A stretch of DNA of 64,000 bases from Rhinopomastus cyanomelas (taxonomy: Eukaryota; Chordata; Aves; Bucerotiformes; Rhinopomastidae): the NCBI GenBank assembly GCA_013400115.1, contig VXBP01004064.1, forward strand, positions 248,194-312,193, in the 5' to 3' direction. The position numbers and the translations under genes were made by a program. Of this stretch, positions 32,347 through 43,156 are shown in pieces. Each line of letters begins with the position of its first letter. Position 1 is the stretch's first letter. The notes beneath the pieces were generated by a model. That model was not told the DNA's origin and made no database searches. It saw nothing but the letters and a program-made list of their open reading frames with translations.

Positions 32347-33233
32347 CTGGGTATCTCTGTTCTTCACAGGTCTGTCAGGGTGCAACTGCACTGCTGCAGA
32401 GATTCATGCTGCTTCCTTTAAAAGAAAGCTGGAGATAGCTGCACATAGACATAGATGTCTCCAGAAGGACTTGGTGAAGGTCACGTAAAGTTTGTGCCAG
32501 AGCAGGGAATTAAACTAGCCATTCCCTTAATTCCAGATCATGGATTCCTTAATTCTGTAATCATGAACTGCCTTTGCTTTCAGGTATGCAGTCTATCCCT
32601 GACTCTGCCAGAGATTTTTTGCATCACAAGTTGGTGAATAAATATGGCCCTGATCCACAGAAGGATTTATGTGCAGAGGTAAGAAACTGTGATCATCAAA
32701 ACACCCAGCTTGGCCCCAGCACTCATCAGAAAATTTAACTGGGAACAAGAATTTCTGCCTCTGTGCATAGGCAAAATCATCTTAGGCAATTTCAAGCTGA
32801 GCAGCTTCTGATTATCTTGTGAGATTCAAACAATGATCATTAAATGAGGTTTCCTTCTCACTAAATTCTCTATGAATCTTATTTGGAGGCATGTTCTCAA
32901 CTCACCTATCGCACACCTTCCAGATGAGATCCACACCTAATCTAGTAGTGAAAGCCAATTCTATTTTCTGGAAAGGTGGTAACTGCTGCTTACTCTGCTA
33001 ATACTCTTAAGTAATTGTTCCATTTCTCAGTGCTGTAATGAAATTCCACTTCTAGTTTGGGAATAAAACTCTTGATATTTTCCCCATTTACTGTTATAGC
33101 TCGTAACATCTTTAAGCAAAGTTCAGTATTGCTGTATTATTGCTTTATGCTGCGTGTAAGAGAACACAGACACAGTTTGCACTGAATTATTAAACATGCT
33201 CTAAATGGTTTGCAGAAACACATTATGCACTTG
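32347..33233. other. unique DNA containing a candidate exon
   Basis: No repeat recognised; see the candidate exon at 32584-32678. Confidence 0.4.
32584..32678 (+). CDS. candidate internal coding exon (unknown gene)
   Basis: Bordered by a strong acceptor (ctgcctttgctttcag) and a strong donor (gcagag|gtaagaaac). The 95 nt are open in only one frame (two leading bases plus 31 codons, ending in phase 0), encoding a peptide with MQSIPDSARDFLHHKL and then NKYGPDPQKDL. The composition looks protein-like and there is no CR1 similarity. I do not recognise the protein. Chance pseudo-exons with good splice sites are common, so this remains a candidate. Confidence 0.3.
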
Positions 33234-33273
33234 CAGCCCTGAAAGCCATCCATGTCCTGGGCTGCATCAAAAT
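33234..33273 (+). mobile_element. 40-bp internal CR1 group A shred
   Basis: gcagccctgaaagccatcc and the following gtcctgggctgcatcaaa match, nearly base for base, the thumb-region block of the group A copy at about 16006-16045. Both sides are non-CR1. Far too short and internal to be an ordinary 5'-truncated insertion. Confidence 0.75.
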
Positions 33274-33702
33274 TTTCTTCATTGATACAATGTGGGTTTA
33301 TATGTTTTAATCTCATTTTGCAGTACAAATTACAGCTGTTTTCATGTTCCTGTCTGTCTCTGTCTTTTGAGTTCTTAGACAGCTTTGTTACCATTACTAT
33401 TAAAGTTTATGTTTTAGTCGTGTTTCAAAGAGAAGGATAGAAGTAGGAAGCTCTCTTTCCTTTTGTACTTCACTGGCAACCATAATGATAAATCCTGCCT
33501 ACATTTTAGGCATCATGGTACTGTAGAGCAGAACTCTTGTGTCTTTGTTCATATTAGTATTTAACCTAAATTGTTTTCTTCTTATTTCAAATGGCTTCAA
33601 GAATTTTTTGAAGTTAATTAATTGAAATCTACCTGGGAAAGATTTTACATCTATTTGATAGCTCTTGCAACCCTTTTTCAAGGGCTTATTTAAACACACA
33701 TA
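33274..33702. other. unique AT-rich DNA
   Basis: No repeat or exon recognised. Confidence 0.4.
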
Positions 33703-34085
33703 TCAATAGGGTTTGGAAGGGACCTCCAAATATCATCCAACCTCCTGCTCTAGCAGGAGCATAGAACCTAGAGGAGTTCACACAGGAATGTATCCATGTG
33801 AGTCTAGCAAGTCTCCAGAGAAGGAGGCTCCACAACTTCCCTGGGCAGCACGTTCCAGCGCTTTGTCACCCTTACAGTAAAGAAGTTCTTCCTCATGTTA
33901 AGGTGGAACTTCCTGTGCTCTAACTGACACCCACTGCCCCTTGTCCTATCACAAGGTACAAGTGAAAAGAGATTGTCCCTTCCTTTGTGACACGCAGCCC
34001 TCATGGATTTATAGACAGTGATTGAGTCCCCTCATAACCTTCTCTCCAAGCTGAAAAGTCCTAGATCTCTCAATCTCGGCTAGAC
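33703..34085 (-). mobile_element. CR1 LINE fragment, group E
   Basis: Antisense. Degraded tail, group E 3' UTR (cctgctctagcaggagcata, gaacctagaggagttcacac), C-terminal ORF2 (minus strand: 'FFTVRVTKRWNVLPREVVEPPSL', 33804-34004), ending at gtcctagatctctcaatctc. Confidence 0.92.
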
Positions 34086-34898
34086 TTGCAAGAATGTTTT
34101 GTTTATATCAGTTTATATTCTGGTTATGGATCTAGTTCAGTCTTTAGAAACACATGAATGCAGAGCCAAGTGTTTTTTAAACCTAGTAAGTTATTCAGAT
34201 AAAGGAATAAAGAGTTCTGCTAGATCTTTGTTGTATCAAAGTGCATGGAAGCGGTGTGGCATATATGTGAGGTAACATATGGTGTTGGCATGAGCTACAG
34301 TTGTTGTCCCAACAGTAGACGGAATTAAAAATGCAGGAACTTGGAGCAGTCAGTTCACTGGTCTGTAAATTACATTATACTGTGATGATTTTTCCCCTGC
34401 ATAATATATTGTTGCACTTTCTCTCTTCCCTTGAATTCTTCCTGTTAGAATAAGTTATTTTGACAACCAGAAGTGATTGCTGAAGTGCAACTCCTGTGCT
34501 GATAACAATAATCTGTCTGTTCTATCAGAACACTTACATTTTCCATGACGAGATTAATAGAGTTAAATATTCTAGGCTGTGTATAATGGCCATAATTTGC
34601 TCACAGAACTAGTAGGAAAATCTCTATTGCTTCATGAAGGTAGAGCCCAGCTGAGAAAAAGAGACTCTCGTCCTCTATGTATGTTTTCCCTAACTCTTTA
34701 CTAAAAGATAAACACAAATTTCTGTAACCAAGGCGGTCACAGGTGAAGTTAAAACTCAAATATCTGAGAATAGCCTCGTCTACATTGATTCTCCCCTCAG
34801 ACTGCATACTAAGCAGTCATATAAAGCTTCCAAACTTACAACACACAATAGACTTCCTACACTTCTGATCCCAAAGGAAGAAAGTAAAAAGGAAGAAA
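34086..34898. other. unique AT-rich DNA
   Basis: No repeat or exon recognised. Confidence 0.45.
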
Positions 34899-35018
34899 GT
34901 GTTTAAAAACTGAGTAGCTAGACCACTTAAGACCACGGTCTAGGGGTTAGGGAGATGTTGGGATGAGGGCTAGACTTGATGAGCCTGGAGGCCCTTTCCA
35001 ATCGTGGTGATTCTGTGC
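34899..35018 (+). mobile_element. CR1 group C 3' stub
   Basis: Sense, only the end of ORF2/3' UTR: gtgtttaaaaactgagtagc, ggggttagggagatgttggg, tail cgtggtgattctgtg. Confidence 0.9.
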
Positions 35019-35284
35019 TCACCAGGAAGAAGTATGTGGCTAAAAGCCAACTCAAGCTAAAGTTCATTAAGGTTCCTGTCATTCATTGTTCAGGTTTTAT
35101 ACTTTCTATTGCTTGAAGCATGCGTATTCTTCCCCATTGATGATCCATGAGGAACTGGCTAAATCAGAAAGACTGTTTATATAACTTGCATACCCACTGT
35201 TACAGCTGTGCATCCACAACAAAGACTATTGTCTAGTCTTCTGTGTGTTAAGCTCAACTTCCTATTGTGACTGGTAGTGATTTC
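35019..35284. other. unique DNA
   Basis: No repeat recognised. Confidence 0.4.
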
Positions 35285-35582
35285 TTAATGGGATCATCCC
35301 TCAGTCTCCTTTCTTCCAAGCTCAAGACACCCAGTTCCTTCTGCCTTTCTTCATCAGAGAGGTGGTCCATTCCATCATCTTTGTGGCTCTGTGCTGGACT
35401 CTCTCCAACAGTTCTGTGTCCTTCTGGAACTGAGGGGCCCAGAACCTGACACAATATTCCAGATGTGGTCTCAGCGGGGCAGAGTAGAGGGGGAGGAGAA
35501 CCTCTCTCCATCTGACTACACCCCTTCTAATCCACCCTAGGATGTGGTTGGCTTTCTTTGGCCATAAGGTCACAGAGGCTTA
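35285..35582 (-). mobile_element. CR1 internal fragment without 3' end, group B-like
   Basis: Antisense. Starts in the 'LGVLSLEERRLRDD' block and runs to the 'KKANHILGWIRRGVV' block (35322-35573 open on the minus strand). C-terminus, 3' UTR and tail are missing. Confidence 0.9.
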
Positions 35583-36699
35583 GTCCTGTTTGGCTATGAA
35601 ATAGATATTGACTGTGGCAGGACTGTCAGGTATAAGTCCCAACATTCTTCTGTGCATTTCAAGTCTCTGGAGGATACTTTGGTATGTGTGCTGCAGCCTT
35701 ACATTGCTGTGGACTTCTGCCTCCAAGGTTTAGTGTCCTATGTAATGCCAGAGCTGTGTGACCCTTTTGCCATGTCCAAGCAGGTATTTTACTGCCCCGT
35801 AAAGAAGCTGGTTTATCAATTCTCAACTAAATAGGCTTGACAGCTTTGTGGTTTCAAGTTGTTTGAATTGCTTTTCCAAGACAATTTCATTTTGTTTTGT
35901 CAGGTATTTGCTGTAAACATTAATGTGCTTGTTTAGGATAATTAGTATCTCTCATTTCCTTGCTCCATTAAATGAAAGTAGTAGAATTATGAAGGTTTTA
36001 AAAAGATTTCAGGAATACTCAAAGAATAAGTGGTGGTGTTGTCCTTATTTATCTAGGTTCAATATGCTTACAAATGTTTGCTATTTTCTAATGTCATAAG
36101 AATTTATTTTCTCAATTCTAAGCATGCGACTCACTCAAGGCACCAATTTTAAAATGAAAAGTCTGTCTCAAAGCTCCTCTTCAGTTCTTTTCCACAGAGC
36201 TCACAATTACTAGAACACGTTTGTTGTTAATGCGCATTACAAATTGATGGTAGCTTCCTCTTGGATGCTTTTTCTTTTGCCTCTGCGGAGAATTTGAACA
36301 CTGCTGGAGTGAAGAATCCCCCCCACTAGTGTGTAACGCTCAGTTTAAGTTTCTTTTGGGCAGAACAGGACTTGCTCTTTGTAGCTTTCACTTTGCACCA
36401 CTTATTATAGTGCCTCTTGGAATTACTAGGCTCAAGGCTGGCGGATGGGTTGCTCAGTGCCCTTAAAGAGTGCCGCTCACTACAAGTACTTTTTATAGCA
36501 TCCCTCATAGGCTGCTGATAAGAGTTACTGCCTGCAGCACTTGCTCATGGGTATCAATGGTTGTTAAAATATCTTATCTGTTTCTGGCCATAATTGTGGA
36601 GAGTCCTGCATTTCTGGGTCAACAGTGTCCAAGGTGCTTCATTCATGGCAGTGCCCTTGACAGGAAGGTGTTGATGAAACCACCTATCTCTCTCCATAT
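35583..36699. other. unique DNA
   Basis: No repeat recognised. A weak exon-like stretch is at 35697-35783 (29 codons, phase 0 at both ends). The frames 36326-36508 (-) and 36470-36793 (+) are not supported. Confidence 0.4.
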
Positions 36700-36888
36700 T
36701 ATTAACGTTTATAAATATAGAAAAGGTGAGTGTCAGGAGGATCGAGCCAGGCTCTGCTCAGTGGCATCCTATCATAGGACCAAGGGGCAATGAGTGTGAG
36801 CTGGAACAGAGGAGGTTCCACATCAATAGGAGAAGGAACTTCTTCCCAGTAGGAGTGACAGAGAACTGGAAAGGGCTGCCCAGAATGG
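36700..36888 (+). mobile_element. CR1 group B host copy, left part
   Basis: Sense from attaacgtttataaatatag, C-terminal ORF2 (caggaggatcgagccaggct ... actggaaagggctgcccag). The expected next bases (ggaggttgtggagtctcc) appear only at about 37168. Confidence 0.9.
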
Positions 36889-37070
36889 CTGGGCCTGGAA
36901 TGGGTTGCCCAGGGAGGTGGTTGGGGCCCCATCCCTGGAGGTGTTTAAGGCCAGGCTGGATGGGGCTCTGGCCAGCCTTGTCTAGGGTGGGGTGTCCCAG
37001 CCTGATGGGGGGGGTTGGAACTGGATGATCAGGTGGTTCCTTCTAACCCTGAGTGATTCTGATTCCATAA
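36889..37070 (+). mobile_element. CR1 3' end of chicken-type (A-like) inserted in group B
   Basis: Sense: gcctggaatgggttgcccag, 'SLEVFKARLDGAL'-type coding (gtttaaggccaggctggatg), gggggggttggaactggat, tail cctgagtgattctgattcc. This 3' UTR (gtggggtgtcccagcctgat) differs from every other group A copy in the window. Confidence 0.85.
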
Positions 37071-37074
37071 CTTC

Positions 37075-37166
37075 TCCAGTGAAGTGATCCTGCTGTGGCA
37101 GGGGGATTGGACTAGATGATCTTTCGGGGTCCCTTCCAATCCCTAATGATTCTATGATTCTATGAG
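37075..37166 (+). mobile_element. CR1 group B tail stub between insert and host
   Basis: Sense: gatcctgctgtggcaggggg, ttggactagatgatctttcg, then a clean tail (aatccctaatgattctatgattctatga, shown in two parts elsewhere). Directly followed by resumption of the host. Confidence 0.88.
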
Positions 37167-37322
37167 AATGGTTGTGGAGTCTCCTTCTCTGAAGACATTT
37201 AAAACCTGCCTGGACATATTCCTGTGTGATGTGATCTAGGGGATCCTGCTGTGATGGAGGGATTGGACTGGATGATCTTTTGAGGTCCCTTCCAATCCTT
37301 AACATTCTGTGATTCTGTTATC
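37167..37322 (+). mobile_element. CR1 group B host copy, right part
   Basis: Sense: ggttgtggagtctccttctc, acctgcctggacatattcct, gatcctgctgtgatggaggg and the tail ccttaacattctgtgattctg. Confidence 0.9.
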
Positions 37323-38054
37323 TCAGCACTACCAATATTGTGCAGCTTACTAACTCTTGTAACTACCACCTAGTGTAACAAGTCACTAGCCTGTGCACAC
37401 CTTGGGCAGGAACTTACTATTTTTCCAGGGAGGGTCTGGACAGTGACAGCCATTTGCATTGCTGTTTCCTTTGTTATCAGTCCTGTCTGCAGAGATAAAT
37501 CAGCCATCACTGGGGCAGTTTCAGAAGGATCAATAATTTTATTTACTATACTGGCAAAGTTCACAGCTGTGGACCTACAAGAAGGTTTCAGTAGTACCTT
37601 CCTGGCCTTCTCCAATGCAGAGTTACTTGCACTGAAGCTGTTGTCATCCTTTTAAGTTCCTGTTCAGAGTGAGCAAAGCCCCTTGCCCCTTGCCAAACTG
37701 CCACTTGACTGCTCTGTGTTGGGTGGGCTGTGAGATGATAAAATACCAAAGATCTGGATCACACCTGGAACTTCATTACATGCAATATTGTGACAGGTTC
37801 TTTAGCAGTTACTTTATTCCATACTTCAGTGTGATTTGTCTTACTTCCACAACAGTTATTCAAATAAGCAAGTTGTTGATGAAATCTCTGTTTAAAAAGG
37901 AATATTCTAAAGACATGGCACTTTGAAAAGCCTATAGGCTGACTTCTTGTTTTTCACTTTAGAAGTCAATGATAAAAAATTAAACCACTTCATTTACTAG
38001 ATGTGTTTTAGCCTAAATGTGACAGTAATGCACTTTTGTCTGAAGCTCTCGAGT
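37323..38054. other. unique DNA containing a minus-strand candidate exon
   Basis: No repeat recognised; see 37418-37648. Confidence 0.4.
37418..37648 (-). CDS. candidate internal coding exon (unknown gene)
   Basis: On the minus strand 77 codons are open, phase 0 at both ends, between an acceptor (weak polypyrimidine, ...cttaaaag|gatgac) and a good donor (aaaata|gtaagt). The peptide includes ALEKARKVLLKPSCRS and NKIIDPSETAP, then GLITKETAMQM. The spacing I-I-D-P, 13 residues, G-L-I, two residues, E-T-A resembles a plakin repeat, but one degenerate match is not proof. A plus-strand frame overlaps it, so the area may simply be poor in stops. Confidence 0.28.
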
Positions 38055-38545
38055 GCTAGAGACAGTTGTGGGACCCTGGCTTCAAGAAAGAGATTGAGAA
38101 GTTGGAGTGGGTCCAGAGGAGCAACGAGGCTGAGGAAAGGATTGGAGGGAAAGTCTGATGGGAAGATGCTGAGGGAGCTGGGGGTGTTTAGCCTGGAGAA
38201 AAGGAGAATCAGGGAGGACCTTCTCCCTCTCTACAACTCCCTGAATGGAGGTTGTATTCAGGTGGGAGTCAGGCACTTCTCCCAGGCAGGTAGTGACAGG
38301 ATGAACCCTGAAGCTGCCAGGGATTGGATGTTAGGAAGTCGTTCCTTGTGGAAAGGGTGATCAGACCCTGGAAAAGACTGCCCAGGGCAGTGGTGGAGTT
38401 GCCATCCCTGGAGGTGTTGAAGGACAAAGTGGCTGTGGCCTTTAGTGCCCTGGTCAGGCAGCTGTGCTGATGTTAGGTCCTGGGCTGGGCTGGATGATCT
38501 CCGAGGTCTTTTCCAGCCTTGGTAATTCTGTGTGATTCTCTGATT
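38055..38545 (+). mobile_element. CR1 LINE fragment, group D
   Basis: Sense from gggaccctggcttcaagaaa through the C-terminal ORF2 to the group D 3' UTR (tgtggcctttagtgccctgg) and tail cttggtaattctgtgtgatt. Confidence 0.93.
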
Positions 38546-38974
38546 TTACAACAATACAAATATATTTATGCTTGTTTTTATCTTAGTGTTGATGAAAATG
38601 TATCGTGCTCGGGGACCCAGCCTGCCTCTTAAAGCGCTGTGATATATCACCATGCTTGTACTGAAATGAGCACAGATGGTGGATCTATTACTTCTCTTAC
38701 AATAAATTTGTCTTCCCCCCACCCCCTTCCCTGCCCAGGATTCAAATCTGAGCAGCAGTTGCTCAAGTCAGGCTACCTCTGTGGGGATCCTTAAAATGGT
38801 TTTCTCATTACTTGTACATTAGGAGTAAAAGAAAGTGATTAATATTGTATCAAAACTTTATAATGAGTGATATCTCTAAAATGAAGAGTCTGAGATTTTG
38901 ATAATCCTCACCCCCTAACCAAACGGAAACATATTTTGCATGCAAACTAAGTCTACAGGCATGAAGGTCTGTGT
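38546..38974. other. unique DNA
   Basis: No repeat or exon recognised; C-rich patch near 38716-38735. Confidence 0.4.
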
Positions 38975-39496
38975 ACCATGGTCAGGTTCCCAACAGCTCA
39001 CACCCATTTCCTCTTGTCCTGTTACAGAATGCCACTGAGCAGAGCCTGGCACCCGCCTGACACCCACACTCCACATTTTTATAAACATTAATGGTGTCAC
39101 ACCTCAGTCTCCTTTTTTCCAAACTAAAGACACCCAGCTTCCTCAGACTTTCCTTGTTGGAGAGATGTTCCACTCCTTTCATCATCATGGTGGCTCTGTG
39201 CTGGACTCTCTCCAGAAGTTCTGCACCCTTCTGGAACTGAGTGGCCCAGAACTGAGCACAGTGTTCCTGATGTGGTCTCAGCAGGGTAGAGTGGAGTGGG
39301 AAGAGAACCTCTCTTGATCTGCTAACTACCCCCTTTCTAATCCACTCTAGGATGCCATTGGCCTTCTTGGCACATTGGGCACATTGTGGCTCATGGTCAT
39401 CCTGCTGGCCTCCAGGACTCTCAGTTCCCTTTCTCCTATGCTGCTGTCCAGCAGGCCAGTCCCCAATCTATACTGGTATCTTGGGTTATTCTAACA
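38975..39496 (-). mobile_element. CR1 internal fragment without 3' end, group B-like
   Basis: Antisense. Begins at cagctcacacccatttcctc, runs through the 'MMMKGVEHLSNKESLRKLGVFSLEKRRLRCD' block (38982-39188) and the thumb to ctatactggtatcttggg. The last part of ORF2 and the 3' UTR are missing on the left. Confidence 0.9.
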
Positions 39497-39715
39497 CAGA
39501 AATTATTAAACAACTGAAGAAAGAGGAATGGTTTCCAAGTGCCTTATATCTTGACAGAGCCTGTAATTACAAATGACTCAAAGTTAATTAATTGAGTTAA
39601 CTCAAACCAGATCACCTTGAAGTCAAAACAAATTTAATATTAGCTGGGATTTCCAAAAAGAAGGAAAAATGTAGCAGATACATCTATTTCATTACCTTGA
39701 GTGTATTCTCAACAT
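39497..39715. other. unique AT-rich DNA
   Basis: No repeat recognised. Confidence 0.35.
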
Positions 39716-39775
39716 GGCAGTTGGACTTGATCATCTTGGAAGTCTCTTCCAACTATCATGATGCTATGATTCTAT
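39716..39775 (+). mobile_element. old CR1 tail stub, group F
   Basis: Sense, 60 bp: cagttggacttgatcatctt, gtctcttccaactatcatga, tail tgctatgattctat. Confidence 0.8.
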
Positions 39776-40330
39776 TTGCCCTTGAAGGTTCTATACTGAG
39801 TCCACAGTCATTTAGCAGTGCAACATCACCTTAAAAATGTCCAACATTTATTCTGTGGACTGATACACAGTGCTATTAAATTTGTTGTGGTGGGTTGAAC
39901 CTGATGACAAATGATCCCCAAACCAAATCACTCCATCTCCTCAACTGCTTGCTTTGATGCGTGTCACCTCTCCATCAGCTTCTTACCTTCCAGCTTCTAA
40001 ACTGGAAAAAACAAAGCCCACCTCTCAGCAGTCAGCAAGGATGCAATTTGGGTAACTAATGTGAGTAGATACTTTGACAGGGAAATGACTGAGTGGGTTT
40101 CTTTGCTGAAAGGAAGTACAAATAGCCTAGTAGTGAGCGTGAAAGGAGAAAATGCTTACCAACTTTCTGTTTCTTCTGCCTGCCAGCTCAGCTGTTGAAA
40201 GAACGGACAGGGATATTCCCAGAGCATGCCCTTTCAAAATGTACTTCTGCTTTCTCTGTGGAAGTGTTTTCTTTCACCAAAGTGGGCAAGAGAGGTGAGG
40301 GTTAATTGGAATTTGCTATGGACAGTGCAA
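39776..40330. other. unique DNA with a possible decayed LTR start
   Basis: Apart from the LTR-like 39886-39955 segment no repeat or exon is recognised. Confidence 0.35.
39886..39955 (+). mobile_element. possible decayed avian ERV LTR 5' end
   Basis: tgtggtgggttgaacctgat followed by ccccaaaccaaatcactcca and tctcctcaactg keeps the order of blocks at the start of a common avian LTR family (same start type as the element at 55180). The rest of an LTR cannot be followed. Confidence 0.3.
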
Positions 40331-40662
40331 ATTAATCACTGTCTGTAAGTCTATGAGGGCTGGGTGTCAAGAAGAAAGAGACAATCTCTTTTCACTTGTG
40401 CTTTATGACAGGACAAGGGGTAATCGGTGTCAATTGGAGCACAGGAAGTTCCACCTCAACATGAGGAAGACCTTTATTGTAAAGGTGACAGAGCAGTGGA
40501 ATGGGCTTTCCAGGGAGAGTGTGATGTCTCATCTGGAGAATTTCCAGACCTATTTGGATGAGTTCCTGTGTGACCTGCCCTAGTTCTGTGGTCTTACTTC
40601 AGCAGGGGGGTTAGACTTGGTGACCTGAAGGGATTCCTTCCAATCCCTAATGGTCTGTGTGT
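40331..40662 (+). mobile_element. CR1 LINE fragment, group E, 3' end
   Basis: Sense: attaatcactgtctgtaagt, 'GNRCQLEHRKFHLNMRKTF' (40353-40583), group E 3' UTR (agttctgtggtcttacttca) and tail ctaatggtctgtgtg. Confidence 0.92.
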
Positions 40663-41941
40663 GTGAAGAGAAATTTAGGCAACTGTAAAGAGGCTGGAGA
40701 ACGGGAATGAACCTGCTGGTGTGTGGTGCACTCACAGGACAGTAGTATTGTCCCAGCTACTTTCCCTCACTTGAAAGAATGGAGTTATTCCTTTGGCAAA
40801 TGCCAGCTGTGCAAGGTTCTGAGGTTCACCATGGAAATAGCCGTAAAAGAAACGATGCTTAGCCTGGGATGGGTCATTGCCATATAATTACCAGATGGGC
40901 TAAATGAATACAGTCGTAGCCTAGGTAAATGTCCCTTTCTGTGTGGTTTGTGTTTTCCTGCATGGTTAGAGAACCTAGTAACACTGAGTGAATTAGAGAA
41001 AGCAGAGAGGGGATTCTTTTTCACAGAGGTATTCAGTTGACCTGCAAGTGTTTGGCAAAGGGTTAGCCTTGCAGCAATTGTAAAAAGGTGTTAATTGAAG
41101 AAGTCTGAGTGACAGAAAGTGAGAGCACAGAGTTTTGCGTGCTGTGAAAGAGAAAATGAGAGCTGTGTACAGAAAGCATAGCAATAGCTTTTAATGGTTT
41201 TTAAAGTGTTGTAATATGAAGAGAAATTGCTGTGTTGCTTTAAACCAGTGTCTTGAGTTAGACCATTTTTCCATCTGTTCTGTGCATTGTTGTTCAGCTG
41301 GAAAAGTGAAAGAATAAAATCCACCTTGAATTATTTATTTTGATTTAAACAAATACCTAGGAAAGAAGAACTTTTGAGGAAATCCTTGGAGTGGATTTTA
41401 GGTTTGGGATTTGTCTTTAGAAATGACCACATTTGTTGACTCTATTCAAATTGCTGCATTAAACATTTCCCCAAGTCTAGCAGCCAGGCTGCAAATCAGA
41501 TCTTGTATGTAACCCCCCAAAAAGGTTTACCCCATCATTACAAGCTGGCAAATTGAGACATTGCTGCAGGACAGCAGAAAAAGCTGTCTGCTATAAACTG
41601 AAATAAGTTGTGAAGAATATGAGCCCTTCATACATCCAATGTCTTCAACAGGGCTCCAAATATTAAACTCAATTCCACTACCATGTTCTAGCAAACTGCA
41701 TTAAATACATTGAATCTTGCTCTGATTATGCAGTATTAAGATCAATTCCAAGTAATAATATGGCTAGTGAATCCGTAAAATGTTCCATAATGGCTTTTAG
41801 GAATGAGCTTATTGTTCTTAGTATTTACCTTAGCTGATAAAATGTGTCATGAATATTGGATACAGCTGGTGATTTTCTCAAATAAAAAATGTATAAAGCT
41901 GGAATTTTTGACTTGTGATGAATCTTTGATGATCACTACTA
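40663..41941. other. unique AT-rich DNA
   Basis: 1.3 kb with no repeat or exon recognised; minus-strand frames at 40785-41324 overlap each other in different frames. Confidence 0.45.
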
Positions 41942-42622
41942 TCATAGAATCATAGAATGGCCAGGGTTGGAAGGGACCTCAAAGATCATCTATTTCCAAA
42001 CCCTCTGCACAGGCATCTTCACTAGACCAGGTTACTCAGGGCCCCAGCCAACCTGGCCTTCAACACTTACAGGGTTGATGGGGCAGCCACAACTGCCTTG
42101 GGCCCTGTTCCAGCATCTCACCACCCTCACAGCAAAGAATATGGTCTTAATGTTCAACCTCAATCTTCCGTCTGAGTCTGGAACTATTTCCCCTTGTCCT
42201 CTTGCTACATACCCATGTAAAAAGCCCTCCCCCATCTTTCTTGTAGCCCCCTTCAGCTATTGGAAATCTGCTGGAAGATCACCTGGGAGCCACCTCTTCT
42301 GGAGGCTGAACAACCCCAACTTGCTCAGCCTGTACTCATAGGGTAGGAGGCACCAGCCCTCTGATCATTTGAGTTGCTCTCCTCTGGACACCTTTCAGGA
42401 GCTCTGTGTCCTTCTGATGCTGGGGAATCCAGAACTGCACCCAATACTCCAGGTAGAGGGTGCTCACCAGTGCAGAGTAGAGGGGGAGGATCACCTCCCT
42501 TGACTGACTGTCAGTGCTTCTTTTGATGCAACCCACGACACAGTTGCCTTTCTGGATTGCAAGCTCACACTGATGGCTGGTGTTAAATTTCTGATGCACT
42601 ACCTCCATGTCCTTCCCATGGG
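41942..42622 (-). mobile_element. CR1 LINE, group A, long antisense copy
   Basis: Tail tcatagaatcatagaatggc, group A 3' UTR (cacaggcatcttcactagac), C-terminal ORF2, thumb (gagggggaggatcacctccc) and the 'LAIQKGNCVVGCIKRS' block (42336-42608, minus). It ends near acctccatgtccttcc. Confidence 0.93.
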
Positions 42623-43156
42623 GGGAAGGTTTTGAGAGAACACAGATGCTGTGTGCGGGTCAGGAGCACACAGGGGCTTCATGTAAGACAAGAGGGGTGG
42701 AGAATGGGAGGCCAGATGCCATTCTGACGCGGTTTGTGCATTTCCTTTTCGGCTCTGCATTTTGCCCTCGCAGACACGGCTGCTTGCGTACCCTGACTTC
42801 GTTATGGCTTTGGCTTTTCCTCTTAGCTCTGCTTTGGGACTGCAACCTTCCCGCTGGCCCCATTCACTCTGGGGCCATGCCCCTTTGCACCTGCCATGCC
42901 AGTTCCCCCACCTCTCAGCACTTCACTGCCACCACTGGCTTGACAACCCTCTGGACTGCACCTCTGGTTGTATTGGGGTTTTTGTATGTTAGATCTTACT
43001 CCTCTTGTACCCTCTTTCCTCTCATTACCCCTCTTATTTCCCCCATTATACTTACAGCATTTTATTTCAGTTGCCTGATCTCTCTTATTCTAAAATTCTC
43101 CTATTAAAAGGAATCTGCACTGTGGGAGTTCTGCCTTTGGCCCTAGAACCAGGACA
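42623..43156 (+). other. GC-rich, pyrimidine-rich block, possible LTR
   Basis: Composition is markedly different from its neighbours: CpG-containing, C/T-rich, then attaaaaggaatctgcac and an ending cctagaaccaggaca that resembles the CA terminus of avian ERV LTRs. No TG start with a matching target duplication was found. A 166-codon frame (42607-43107) spans it; the reading has hydrophobic stretches but no recognised family, and it starts inside the CR1, so I regard it as incidental. Confidence 0.35.

Noticed and set aside
35697..35783. 29-codon open segment, phase 0/0, with acceptor and gtattt donor
   Set aside because: Weak polypyrimidine tract and weak donor; not distinguishable from background.
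42607..43107. 166-codon frame with hydrophobic stretches
   Set aside because: Starts inside an antisense CR1, has no domain I recognise, and the hydrophobicity follows from C/T-rich sequence. Kept only as part of a possible LTR.
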